Shown: in pieces, positions 53,101 to 64,000 of the stretch | Layout: each line of letters opens with the position of its first letter | Position numbering within the stretch: the stretch's first letter is position 1 | NCBI RefSeq assembly: GCF_001625305.1 | Contig: NW_017803854.1 | Coordinates: 1,945,204 to 2,009,203 of the forward strand | Direction: 5' to 3' | Origin: Branchiostoma belcheri | Lineage: Eukaryota > Chordata > Leptocardii > Amphioxiformes > Branchiostomatidae | DNA length: 64,000 bases | Made by a program: the position numbers and the translations under genes | The notes under the pieces: generated by a model | Seen by the model: only the letters and a program-made list of their open reading frames with translations | Databases searched by the model: none | What the model was told of the DNA's origin: nothing

Positions 53101-56100
53101 ACAAGTCTGAATGGCCCTCTGATGGGTTTGGAATGCACTGACAGGATCAATACAGCACATTTAACACACTCTGACTCTGAGTACATGCGCTGATGCATTG
53201 AAAAATGTTCAAGACTCAAGCAACTAGATAGATTTTGAAAGCCGTCAGACGTAGCATCAGTGACTAGTGGAATCTGTATTTGAACAGGTATTTATCCCAA
53301 AACTGTGTGCTAATTACTAAATGAAATGAAGACAAATGCACTGATGCATTGAAAAATGTTCAAGCCAGTGTGGAAACGTTCATTTTCTCCTGCTGTAGTT
53401 TGATAACACTAAAAAACATGGAAGGATTTTAAGAAATAAAAGGAAGATAAATAGTCAGAAAACAGTTACTCAAGCAACTTGATAGATTTTGAAAGCTGTC
53501 AGACGTTTCAAGTAGCATCCACACTGCCTTTTTGTTAGTGACTATAGTGGAATCTGTAGTTGAACAGCTATTTGATATCTGAAAACTATGAATTAATATT
53601 GTGTTAAATGAGATTTCAAGGAAATATTGTTCCTTTGTTTTTTTTTTTTTTTAAAGTCTCTTGAAGTTTCCTCTATGATTTAAAAAAATTGTTTGAAGTT
53701 ATTCCTCTTGAATACATTGAAAAAAGTTTGTATATACTGTTCATTTGACTTTTAATACACAGGTGTATTGAAGATTAACACATTTGAAGCACAGCAATAG
53801 AGAATCCACCTTCTTAAGACTTTTAAAGCCGGGAATTCTTGATAAACTTTAATGACAACAAGAAGTGGAAAAGTCAGCAGCAAAACCTTGAAATATTGGC
53901 AATTACAACTTTCGTAATCACTGAACTCTTTTGCCAATCAGCAAAGTAGAATCAAAATGTAGTGCCAAAGTTTCTCACCTACATGTGGAGTCTAGACTAC
54001 CAGGCACCTTCCCTTCACTTTTTCAAATGAATGTGAGGGCTGTAATGATGCAGACTATAGTTCCTGTACGTTTAGATGTTCTGGGAATAAAGTATTACAG
54101 TGTGGGCCAGACACACAAGTCATGTCAAACGGCCCGCCGCATGCAATATCCCCCGCCCCACCTCGGCTAAACTACCCATAAAAGACATAAATGTTAAGTG
54201 GGTTGGCACAAGACAAATTCGTGGCACTTCAACAAATGGCCAGCGCGGGACTCCCTGCCTCCAACAAGTCTGACCAGAAATTGGGCGGTGTGTCTTAAAG
54301 AGGCAGGATAATGAGACTGTCTCCATGTGGCGACACCAATTGTCTGCTCAGGATTTTTTCCAATATTCGGGGAGACAGCTAATGGCGTGGTCAGACACCT
54401 TAATTAATAATCCCCGCCAAATTAATATCAGTTTTCCTTAATGATCCTCTGGCGATTAATATCAATCCCTGTCCTGGCTCCTCCCAGTTTGGAGGCCCGA
54501 CAACTTTTGTAAAAAATGAAGTTCCCCGAGAACTGTTGCTTCTGTCCCTAAGGCAGATAGTACTGGGAATCATTGTTCTCACCATCCAACATCCAATTCT
54601 ACAGCAGGGATCCATGCTGTGACAAATTCCCAATGAGAAAGCCCATATATTTGCAATGAAGCATCCCTACAATGAACTGCAGAATCTTTCCATTGAGTAT
54701 GTTGGACAATAGACTGTGTTACATAATCTTTTGATTAAGTGTAGTGTGCATAGTCTGGTGGTTAGCGGCCCTGCCACTGGACCAAGAGATTGGGAGTTTG
54801 AACCCCGATAGTTGTCGCTCACACGACATGCATGCTGCTGGAAAGGGTTGCAGACCCTAGGACAGGACGTTAAGCTGTGGTCCACTGTTCATTGTGCTAG
54901 TCGACAAGAGCTAGGGGAATTTCTCCGGCACAATGAACCTGTAAATATCATCTGTCTTCTCTATCATAATCAGTAGGAGATTAGCTCTTCTGTGAGCTAA
55001 AACTGGATGAAGATCACTTTCTTCTCCTTTGGCTTTAAGGCCTCCTCCCCAACCAGCTGAAGGGCCAGTTAGAAGCCTTAGGTAGTCAGGCTAGATTGAC
55101 AACTACATTAATCATTGTTCTGTTCTATTGAACATTACCACTGCCTAGCCTTCTCAGAAGTGCGAAGGATCGTAGCAATATGTTTAGGTGCTCAGCAACC
55201 ATTTTGGCAACAAGTTTAGGAATTTACAATGTACACTTAAGGTTGACACATCACCCTCACAGTCAAGTACTTACTAGTAATTCTACATTCTACATCAACA
55301 CAGGAAAAGGTGCTGGCTACTGTGTTTCCTTGCTTTTCAGTTACTATGAATTTATGATTTTTTCAAGCTGGTGTGTTACGCCGAAGGGCGGTTATACTGG
55401 CTATACCGATACAGATACAGATGAATGACAAGAAAACTGGGTGGAACAAACAGGTGGTTTATAAATCTAAACAAGAACTTCAAGTTATTCTATAGGGACG
55501 ATACCTCCTTGGTTGCATTCAGGGTTTTTCATTTCTTTTATTTATGTAGATTGAAATGACTAACAGGTAAAATAGGAAATGTTGATAGTATACCAAACTC
55601 ACATTTAGACAAAGCTCTGTAACATTGTCACCAAAACTTCAACATTGCCATGACAATAAGCCATCAGATACAACACAGCTCAAACTTGCCAATAACCATT
55701 CTTTTTTTCTCTCTCTCACAAAGAAGTTGGTCACTATCCCTCCATAACTTTTTCTCAGTTTGGCAAGTGGAGACTGAAGTGAAGATTCCGTGCATAGCGC
55801 GGGAATGGCACAGTTCCAGGGCTGGTTGGCGGTGTGTTAGGAGGGGAGGGCAGGCAGGGTGGTGCTCCCGTGATGAATGATTAGCACGGCTTGCCAGCCT
55901 CTCCCACTTGAAACAGTCTAGTGATTTTTCCAGATCTCAGACAGCCTGTCTGGCCCAACCAGACAGGCCTAAAATATTAACCCGCCAGAAGTGCTGATGA
56001 ACATTCTGAAAGGTGAGAACTAATGATGACCAGCTCATAATAAATGGCGCTCCCCTCCCCTTCTTTTCCCTCCTGGAACTTTTCCCCCAACTTTTTCTGG

Positions 56101-59100
56101 CACCTCAACTTTGCTTAGAGTAACTCACACAAACTTCCTGGCAGCGGTTCCCAGTCACACCTGACCTTTCACAATGGGTAGTGATGAGAAGTCACAGTTC
56201 TGTCGGCTCAGTTTACTTTGCTAAATCGTCCCGTGCAGTTTCTGGAATGTCAGTATTGACGGGAAGGTGGAAATTTCGTCCCTTTACAAAGTACACGTAG
56301 AAAAGCATTGAGTTTGAAGTGTTAGAAATACATCTCTGGGTCACATGCAACTTGAATATATTACTTTCTACATTGAAGGTTCTCAAATTTTTTGCAGGTA
56401 ATAAGTTTTTAACAATTTGTCACATGGTTGAGGCAATAGCTTGAGAACTAGATTTGTTTAGCCTTAGCCTTGCTAACAGTTGGCACAGACCAAAGCAAAA
56501 CAAAGCTGAATTTCAGGCTATTCAGCCCCTCTATCTCTATAGATAAATGTGTCTTACTTTCAGTTTATAAGGTCAATGTACAGTGGTACATTGTAAGTCC
56601 CTCACCTTCAACTTTTAACATAGGTCCTGGCCACACACATCTTGAGATCAAGGCATGGTCATGAAGCGAGGCATTCTTAGGATAGTTATGCAATCAAATT
56701 ACAAATGTATAGCTGTTTTGTTACAGAAAAGGCTGTCTTGGATCCTTGTCAGTGGTTCGTTCTGTCCTGAAAGTTCTACAGCGTGAAAATCGTACACCGA
56801 CTGAGAACTAATATTACCGTGCTGTTACTCTCTCATTATTTTAACAAACCGTACCTCCAGTATCTGACTCATGTTAGAAATTTAACCTTTCTTGGAAACA
56901 GTTTTTATCATCTAATAGTATTTCACAGAAAAAGAAGTCCAATTCCCTAACATTGGCTGGTAAAGGTAGACATCAGAGATATACCTGCACAGCTCCAATT
57001 TCACCTGCACTAACCTTCATAAGCAGGTGGTATTCCAAGCCTTGTTTTCTGATAACTGAAGTTCTACTACTAAGACCTAGAAAAGAAATGCTGTGTTTCC
57101 TGTTTCCCCTTCCGACACTAGAAAAAACTGCTGACCCTAGCCTTTTTTGTGTGTATCCTGCAAGTGACATAAATTTTTTTATCTGACACCTGAGTAATGA
57201 AACGTTGTACAAATTATTGGTTTTCCAACATTGACATTGAACATATAAGTAACAGCCTCCAGTTTAATTCTGGACTTCCAGTTTAATTCCGGACTGATTC
57301 CCATATCTCAGCAACCTTACATCTAGATGGGCTAATGTCGTAAACTATAGGTAAAAATGATGTAAGAAATATGTGGCAGCCATTGAGGACCCCCCAGGGG
57401 TTAACCCAATTCTGCAGAATTCTTCCCAGAATTCTGGCTCCAGTTCCCAGAATTCTGGCTCTACTTCCCAGAATTCTGGCTCCAGTTCCATAATTCTTTA
57501 GAATTGGGTTAATCCCCATACTGGCCATAGGGTCCTTGATGGCTGCCACATATTTGTACCTATAGTTTACGACATTAGCCCATGTAGATGTAAGGGTGCT
57601 GAGATATGGGAATTAGTCCAGAATTAAACTGGAGGCTGTTACTTATATGTTCCATGTCAATGTTGGAAAACCAATAATTTGTACAACGTTTCATTACTCA
57701 GGTGTCAGATCAAAAAATTTATGTCACTGGCAGGATACACACAAAAAGGCTAGGGTTGGCAGTTTTTTCTAGGGTCGGAAGGAAAACAGGAAACACAACA
57801 TTTTTTTTCTAGGCCTGCTGTTAAGTGCAAAAAGTGAAAAAAGTGAAAGTGATCTCGAACCAGTTTAGCTCATTGAAGAGCTAATCTTCCACAGGCTGCA
57901 CAGGACAGTCCCTTGGGAACAGACCTCTCACCACCAAAAGATTTATAAGCCAATTTTCCTTCTCATCAGAGCCAAATGTTACACTGCAGTGATAGACTGA
58001 TAATATTGTATTTCACCATGTAAGTTGTAACAACATTGAGTCTAAACTTGTATGTCTGGCTGGAGAACACGCATTTCGACATAGCCACGTTCAAAATGGT
58101 TCTTTAAAATGCTGTTTCTTTTAACTCAGCAAATTAATTAAATGGTGGAAGAGCATAGTGGAATGACAACTCCTGGACAACAAATTCTGACATTTCATTT
58201 ATGATTAAGCACTAATTTTTGGCCTGGTATGTAAATCAGTGCGAAAACTTGCTTTTTATAAGGTAGACATGTACTGTAAATTGATCTAAGTTGCTGTGGA
58301 CTGAATTTCGCGGTGGGAGTTAAGGTCATGCATGGTTGAAGTGATTCTGTAGTTGGGCAATGCAAGGCGGAGCACGTGTGATGAGATTATCACATAGAAC
58401 TGTCAATTAGGATGTCTTTGCCCATTTTTCAAAAAACCTTTCTTAAGTGTTTTTCTGCAGCTAGGTTGGCGGTGAAGCTAGCTCTCGGACAAATACAAAG
58501 TAACACCCACCACCACACAAATTTGTATCATCTTTTCCCATTTTGCAAAAGTGTTCTGTTTAATCATTGTATGCATTGTAGCCATGCAGGTCAGTATGAA
58601 CTGTTACACTAAAGTGAAGCTAGCTCTCAGACAAGTAACCACCAACCACCACCACACTAGCCTCCATAGCATGCCAAAAACTGGGGGTTTGGGGGGTCTT
58701 CAGGGTCTTTGGGATCTTTTATGTGCTATTTTCTGATTGCATATATAGACAACATAGCTGACCTGGTTGAATCACCCTCGTTTTATGAACTGGGCAGATC
58801 AGAAAACAGCCGAAAAGACCACGAAACCCCAAGTTCTATAAGTCTGCTACGGAAGCTACACAACACAGACTAAATGTACTTGTAGTACCATCCCCTGACA
58901 AATAGCCACAACTGGTAGGTCAAGTCCCCACATAGCCAGACATCCTAAAGACCTTGTTAGTAGAATTAACGCTGAGCGACAACAAACCGACTGCCTCTCG
59001 TCACCCCTAATGCTACAGAGTGCGGCTCAAGGTGGACATGTACTTGTCAAGTGGGCGGTAATCCGTATTGACGCGTTGGCTGTACAGGAGGGGCTGCTGT

Positions 59101-62100
59101 AGGCAGGAATGTGCGTGTATGGCAGGGGGAACAGGAGTGTTATTGATGGCCGGATAAGTTGACGTTGAACAGAGGGTCAAGTGTGTGCTTCAGCCCAGAT
59201 CAATTTCAACTGGCCCCGGCTGGAGGAAGCACCTACTTAGCACGGGGGAACGGACAGGACCACCGGCGGGACCACAACTTCCCGGTTGTACCACAATATA
59301 CAGCTTTTTGGAATCTATTTGGAAGTACACCATTTTTATATGACAGTTGGTACTCTGTGTTAAAGGATATCTCCCTATAATGTTTCAAAGGTTTGTAACT
59401 TGACGTATAATGTGCAATTCTTAACAAATTGTAAATTGACTCAATTGGTCTGAACTTGGAAACGTGATTTAGAGCAGCATGCAATACTGTTAGTACTTAA
59501 TATATAACCTGCACTAGAACATGTACTGGGTTTATACATACATGTACAAGTATAATATAATATACACTGGATTGAGTGAGGGAGTCAGTACAAGTATATA
59601 GGTGTATGATTATGAATTTTTATTTACTCTATCGATTATTATCACCCCTAATAAATACATGTAATAGCAATGATTTCTGAACAATTTATTGTGAACCATA
59701 CTTCCTAAATTCTGAGTGGTACAGGTAAAATTTGTCTGGTGCAGGTAATTTTCAATGCTACCTGGCAAAGTATTTTGAGCCCTGTCAACTGAGAGTCTCT
59801 GACAGAAAAGAGCTTTACTGGATTGACCGCTGTCTCAAAGACAGAAAGAAAGAATAACTGACATTCTTCCTGTCTAGCAATGCATGGATCCATGAAACTC
59901 CTCTTAAGGAATCATCTTCAGACAGGTGAGGACAGATACTGTGAGTCTTGAAATATCTGTTGTTCTTCTATTTCCAGGATTTTTGCTTTTTTTAAAATTT
60001 ACTTCATTATTCACCACAAAACAAGGCACTCAAATGTTTTGGGTTACTGTACTAGACAGTGAGGACAGAGTTCTTTGTGACTATGCATGATACCAATACT
60101 ACTTAATTGTTTCAATCATTAACACTGCAAAAAGCTTATATAATTATTTCCCTACTGCCACAAAAAAATCCCCACGTTAAAAAAGAACTTACTGTAAAAC
60201 ATGTAATATAATATAAATAATAGTGTAATGTGTAACCTCAATTGACAACTCTGCTTAAGCAAAAGTACATAGAATTTAATGACCCTTCGAACAATTGTGC
60301 ATCTGCACTCTTGAAAATACTTAAGACACCTGTCGAAACTGCTTGTCTTATACTGGTTCCACTTTCCAATGGTAGTTACTTAGAGAATTGGGTTTGGCAA
60401 GTCAGGAGCAAAACATATTTACACCTCCACTATCTCCCCTTGGTAACTCAATCATTAACCTCTAAGTTTATTTATTTTCTTTCTTTCAAAAACAGTTTAG
60501 GCTTGCCAAAAAGAGAAAACACACATGTAGCGGTGTGTGTGTATGTGTGTGGCTGTGGTATCTCTCTCACAAAAATGATGAAAAATGAAGTGTGGAAAGA
60601 GAAACAATTAGATAAATATTTCAGATTGAATTAATCAATCAATCAATCAGTCAATCAATCAATCAATCAATCTTTTCAGACTTCTGGAGGCGTCATGTGC
60701 TGTAGCACGGTGGCTGCAGACAGGTCGTTCCAGGACGCTCTTCTCCCAGCAGAAATTAAGTGATAATAAACTTTTATTATTTAAAGCCAAGTGACTGACT
60801 GCTGTTACTATTTTTGCCCTTCGCAAACTAACCACCACAAATCAGTGCACCCTTCCCAGATAATTTACTACCTGTCCAGATAAGACTATGTCAGATTTAC
60901 AACAAAGCGGCGTTCAATTAATTTTCCCACCAGACAAGAGCCTTGGGAAACAAACGGAACCCTCGTTTGCATCCTTGTGGACACGGTGATTATCTTTGTT
61001 GCTAGGGTGGTCATAAAATCCATTTCCTTTTTTTGAGACAACTTTACAGCTAATGGTACAATGTATAAGAGGTCAGGGCTCCAGGCTGACTTTTTGAGGT
61101 AGGAGTACTGGTGTTCCCACCAGCAAAAATCTAGGCACACCCCCTAAGACTTCAAGGTAGATCATTGCATCAAATGTGAATTTGCAGGACACTGCATGAA
61201 TACTGTGTCTTTTTGATATAGAAATATGCAGAGTGGAAGAATCATCATCAGAGAGCAAGAAAGCAAATACTCAGTCATGATGTCACCCTGGCAACAAACA
61301 TGATTCTATATCAAAATCAACTTTGTCAAAACTGTATGTAGGTTGACTGAGAAAAACATTCTGGGCAAATTTTTGATTCTCAAGAGTTGGAGAACAGCAA
61401 GGATCAATCTGACTAAATCATATACGATCTAAAAAAGTGAAAGCACTGGTAGAAGAAATCAGACATCTGACAGTATGCCGAAAAGTTCTCTTTCCAATGT
61501 CTGTCTGCGACGCGCCGGCTGGTGAGAGACAAGGAACACAAAGCAGAGTGACAACATGTCAACAAGTTGTCAATCAAGCCAACACTTACAGCCCTGAGTT
61601 ATGGAACCTAAAGGTTTACAGACATGTGATAAGAATGCACAAATATTGGCTGGACAAATACCTGGGAGGAAAGGTCCTGCCCGGGACATTCCCCCCGCCC
61701 CAACGTGACAGGCCACGTCCCACTGGACGTCAGGACCCAACCCCCGACTGACCCTGTCCCATACCGGGATGCACGGGAAATGGCGTGTGTATATAGCAGA
61801 TGTGAAACTTACCGAAGTCGTTCTGGCAGTAGTACGCCACCAGGTCCTTCCAGCCTTCTCCGTTGCTCTGACAGGCCATGCACACGGGCTGGGGCTGGTC
61901 CACTTCTGGATGGAGAGACATGCGGAGGGAGGGAGAGAGCAGAAAACGGTGTCAGCCTCTCTCGCCCGAGAGTAAACTGTTTACACAGGAGAATACTTTT
62001 CCCCACCCCTTTTCCTTTCACCGCGCGGCTGGCAAATGCTGCCTATTCTTTCATAGCTTTCCAAGCATGGCAAAACCCACTCTGCAGGAGTAAACTATTT

Positions 62101-63088
62101 ACACACTTACATGCACTTCCCCTCCCACACGTAAAATGCTCCCCGGACGGCCTGAAAAGGGGCTAAATGGATAAGCCAATAAATCCATGGCAATCAATTA
62201 CCCAACAACACATTGTTTCCGCTGTTAACACCTTTGGAACAAGATAAGGCCGGCTGATTGCACCAAATCATCTCGCAACAATTTAACACGGCGATAGCAT
62301 GAACTTTGGAGCGTCGGAAGGAAAAATCACTGATGTGGGTCTGAACTTTGCTCCGGTTGACTCAACCTCAAAAATATGCCCCGTGGTCGGAACAACAACA
62401 AAAAAAAAGCAAGGGGATGTGGAAAGTGGAACAGCTAAAAAGCTCTCACTTCCTGACAGGTGAATCTTTGTTTGTGTAAAAAGAATCGGCTGCAAACTAC
62501 TGGGAAAGGGGGAAAGGGAGAGAAAGCTTAGTAGTAACAACACTAGGCACAAGGACTTGCCAGAAAGTAAACCAGACACACACACACACACTCACCGGGC
62601 GGTAGGGGATCCACCTCCCCGGACTGAGTGGTGATACAGAGGTCGTTGTCCGGGGGAAACTTGTCGCACCTGAGCATATCAGGCCACGGGAAGCCGAACT
62701 TCAGCATGACGGGAGAGCAGCCATCCCGGACGGCCTCGCACAGGGAGCGGCAGGGGTAGATGGGGTGTTCCAAACACACGGGGGCAAACAGAGAGCACAG
62801 AAATAAGCGGGTGTTCGGGTGGCACCGTTTGGGCAGCAGGGGGACCCAGGTACCGGCCTGGTCCAACACTTCGGTCATTGTCTCGTGGCCCAGGAGGTTG
62901 GGCAGTCTCATCTGCGCGTACGCAATGTTTCTGCACAGAGTCAGCTCCGAGGGAATGGGCGTACACTGCGGCTGCTTGTTGTATATACGGTCCCCGTAGC
63001 CATAGTCCATGCACTGCACTTGACAATGGGACAGGAACATGGACGCCACCACCAGTGGCATGAGGTTGGGAAGTCCATTAAGTTCCAT
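49724..63088 (-). CDS. sFRP1/2/5: Secreted frizzled-related protein, sFRP1/2/5 type (3 exons)
   Basis: Exons 63088-62596, 61905-61813 and 50106-49724 join in frame (phases 1 and 1) to give 322 residues. Residues 1-~25 are a signal peptide. A frizzled cysteine-rich domain follows, with all ten canonical cysteines plus one extra N-terminal cysteine. It carries the sFRP1/2/5 signature M-R-L-P-N-L-L-G-H-E-T-M and F-G-F-P-W-P-D-M-L-x-C. The last two exons encode the netrin-like (NTR) domain with six cysteines (V-C-M-A-C, Y-C-Q-N-D-F, C-T-C, K-K-G-C) and a basic C-terminal tail. Known role: extracellular binding of Wnt ligands, modulating Wnt signalling. The ATG at 63088 is chosen because it directly precedes a good signal peptide. 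The three-exon structure matches vertebrate SFRP1/2/5 genes, but the first-to-last exon span is expanded by an 11.7 kb intron. Confidence 0.93.
50205..50330 (-). mobile_element. Retrotransposon 3'-end copy with five-unit tail
   Basis: A run of GTCTGTATCTGTATCTG units precedes GGTATAACCGCCCTTCGGC and GCGGTGGCAGCTGGC. This is the family's terminal block in reverse orientation, placed just upstream (in transcript terms) of the sFRP NTR exon acceptor. Confidence 0.65.
50436..50540 (-). mobile_element. Second retrotransposon 3'-end copy, same orientation
   Basis: Same block as at 50205 with several changes (CCCCTCAGTGTAACA, insertion of ATATATTGC), about 230 bp away. Confidence 0.6.
51458..51653. 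mobile_element. MITE with TTAA target duplication (piggyBac-like)
   Basis: TTAA at 51454-51457 and 51654-51657 flank a 196 bp element. Its left end is GGGGGGCCTGCATG and its right end is the inverse of GGAGGGCCTGCATG (13 of 14 matching). Inside, CGTAAT(C/A) is repeated about six times. TTAA duplication is the hallmark of piggyBac-type transposition; there is no transposase, so it is non-autonomous. Confidence 0.75.
54735..54960 (+). mobile_element. tRNA-derived SINE
   Basis: TGGTGGTTAGCGGCCC (A-box region) and AGTTTGAACCCCG (B-box region) are followed by a body ending CACAATGAACCTGTAAAT. The body end also occurs at 27618-27690. It lies in the large sFRP intron. Confidence 0.6.
55365..55430 (+). 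mobile_element. Retrotransposon 3'-end copy, forward orientation
   Basis: GCTGGTGTGTTACGCCGAAG, then GGCGGTTATACTGGCTATACC, then GATACAGATACAGATGAATG. The intact tail shows the 6 bp terminal unit. Confidence 0.65.
57074..57816. mobile_element. 743 bp foldback element with ~340 bp arms
   Basis: The arms 57074-57415 and 57501-57816 are inverted copies of each other with scattered mismatches. Shared phrases include GTGTTTCCTGTTTCC, TTGTACAAATTATTGG, CAGCCTCCAGTTTAATTC and GGGCTAATGTCGTAAACTATAGG. The short centre (57422-57490) is three copies of a 21 bp unit TTCCCAGAATTCTGGCTCCAG, itself containing palindromic CCAGAATTCTGG. Confidence 0.85.
59666..59782. mobile_element. Truncated relative of the GGGCTC family
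   Basis: Shares GATTTCTGAAC, CCTAAATTCTGAGTGGTACAGG and the end TATTTTGAGCCC with the copy at 40409-40704. Confidence 0.45.
60635..60672. repeat. (AATC)n microsatellite
   Basis: About nine AATC units with one GTC interruption, in the sFRP intron. Confidence 0.85.
61813..61905 (-). CDS. sFRP1/2/5: sFRP exon 2: start of NTR domain
   Basis: A 93 bp exon with acceptor CCATCCAG and donor TTCG|GTAAGT. Encodes V-D-Q-P-Q-P-V-C-M-A-C…Y-Y-C-Q-N-D-F, equivalent to the short middle exon of vertebrate SFRPs. Confidence 0.9.
62596..63088 (-). CDS. sFRP1/2/5: sFRP exon 1: signal peptide and frizzled CRD
   Basis: 493 bp, donor CCCG|GTGAGT. Encodes the secretory signal and the full CRD through N-D-L-C-I, plus an acidic/proline linker. 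The frame is open 40 codons upstream of the ATG but has no ATG at its far end (63208 is GTG), so it is treated as 5'UTR. Confidence 0.92.
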
Positions 63089-63254
63089 GCTTATTATACA
63101 GTTACTACTGCCTTGGGGGAGGCGCCACACACAGCTAGCAGCCACGAGCCAGGTCCACTGCACTTTCACTGTGTGGCTGAAGAGGGACCATCCACACTCC
63201 GATCCCACTTACAAGGAAAGTAATACCTCAAACAATTACCCTTCCTCGCATGGG

Positions 63255-63345
63255 GCCACTGCTGGCCAATCATGGCGCTCCACACCGGTCACCCACCAAT
63301 GGGCTGCGGCCGGGGCCCGGCTGCCAATCAACTACTCCAGTCATT
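63255..63345 (-). promoter_or_regulatory. CCAAT-rich proximal promoter of sFRP
   Basis: Three CCAAT boxes (CCAATCATGG, CCAATGGG, CCAATCAAC) surround a GC-rich core GCGGCCGGGGCCCGG, 175-250 bp upstream of the sFRP ATG. Closely spaced CCAAT boxes suggest NF-Y binding. No TATA box is obvious. Confidence 0.4.
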
Positions 63346-64000
63346 AATCAAGAGGCAGGTTGTAAATTTGTACAAGCCCTGAAGTGTCCCGGGGGATATC
63401 ATTTCATCTGGCTCCAAGCAATTAACCACCACACTTTCACACTGTAATACTGAGAACCCCGACCAAGAATGTAAGCTCCCCGGCCAAACAAGTCTACATG
63501 TTGTGCCTGTGGGTTAGAGAGGATAGAACATGCCCTTGTAAAGCCAAACACACACGGGAACAGCGGGACATGTGGTAACACAAGCCAACATTACGCCTTT
63601 TTGAGGTTTGCAGGCCCTATGGGGAGGGGTAACTTGGCACCCCCCAAACCCAAACATGAAGATACGATGTCGTAGTGGCGACGGCTTTGACGTAAAGATT
63701 GGACTTTTATGGGCAGAGTGACGTTTGTGGACTGACGCTGGTGTCTCTGCCGCCTGCTGGGACAGGTGGCCCGATCGTTTTTTGCAAAGAGGCAAGTTTG
63801 GAGCGGGATAGACAATACAGTCTATATTAATCACTGACACAGTCATAATTCCCAAAGCCTAAGAATCACAGACTAGCATATAGCAGAGATGCAGAAAATC
63901 TTACACTATTGAAAAATAGAATATATTTTCAGCGACACAGTAGCAAATGTGATAAGCTAAAACTACCACACACACACATGACTTTCTATACTGTGCTTTT
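63346..64000. other. Upstream flank of sFRP, nothing recognised
   Basis: No gene-like frame or known repeat is recognised except a short (CA)n near 63967-63980. Confidence 0.5.

Larger units (their letters stand above)
50107..61812 (-). other. Large sFRP intron, repeat-rich, no gene seen
   Basis: 11.7 kb with only short unsupported frames. It holds the retrotransposon tails at 50205, 50436 and 55365, the TTAA element at 51458, the repeat relatives at 51855-51970 and 53210-53590, a SINE at 54735, the 743 bp foldback at 57074, the MITE fragment at 59666 and an (AATC)n microsatellite at 60635-60672. Conserved Wnt-pathway enhancers could lie here but none can be picked out from one sequence. Confidence 0.55.

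Noticed and set aside
60242..60634. 130-codon plus-strand frame in the sFRP intron
   Set aside because: No recognisable domain, no splice context, and ends in an AT-rich microsatellite region.
61437..62166. Possible gene in the frames at 61437-62166 on the plus strand
   Set aside because: Overlaps sFRP exon 2 antisense; composition is Pro/Arg/Ser noise with no domain.
63089..63208. N-terminal extension of sFRP from an upstream in-frame start
   Set aside because: The open frame begins with GTG, not ATG, and the extension would bury the signal peptide.

Overview
The window is animal nuclear DNA: genes are split by GT/AG introns, AATAAA signals follow stop codons, and introns and spacers are full of small interspersed repeats (tRNA-derived SINEs, retrotransposon 3' ends, short terminal-inverted-repeat elements). 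The gene families (an sFRP1/2/5-type secreted frizzled-related protein, a SKI-family protein, an UNC13-like protein, a C-type lectin) and the repeat style suggest an invertebrate deuterostome, most likely a lancelet (Branchiostoma). The species assignment is inference; no database was searched. All gene models were assembled by hand from splice sites and reading-frame continuity.

Layout. 1-3229: no gene recognised; probably holds the 3'UTR of the next gene. 3230-16388 (minus): a five-exon gene for a predicted ~3,645-residue protein. It has SUMO-interacting motifs at the N-terminus, long low-complexity repeats, a SKI/SNO/DAC (DHD) domain split over exons 4 and 5, and a SKI-type SMAD4-binding-like zinc module about 800 residues further on. 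16389-17967: shared upstream region between this gene and the next, which are transcribed away from each other. 17671-46776 (plus): a 33-coding-exon gene for a predicted 1,813-residue cytosolic protein with UNC13/MUN-like helical segments and a C-terminal DEP domain. A secreted C-type lectin gene lies inside one of its introns on the opposite strand (41726-43097). 46771-46817: two AATAAA signals face each other, so the UNC13-like gene and the minus-strand sFRP gene appear to end tail to tail. 46818-63088 (minus): sFRP gene with a ~2.9 kb presumed 3'UTR, the NTR exon at 49724-50106, an 11.7 kb intron full of repeats, a small middle exon and the frizzled CRD exon at 62596-63088. 63089-64000: its upstream region, with clustered CCAAT boxes.

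The four genes have no obvious joint pathway. By family, the sFRP acts on extracellular Wnt, the SKI-like protein is a candidate nuclear corepressor that may bind SUMO, the MUN/DEP protein is a candidate membrane-traffic factor, and the lectin is secreted. The most novel items are the giant SIM-bearing SKI-like protein and the MUN-plus-DEP protein. Next come the minisatellites carrying regularly spaced CRE and CCAAT motifs, and the duplications that copied splice donors.
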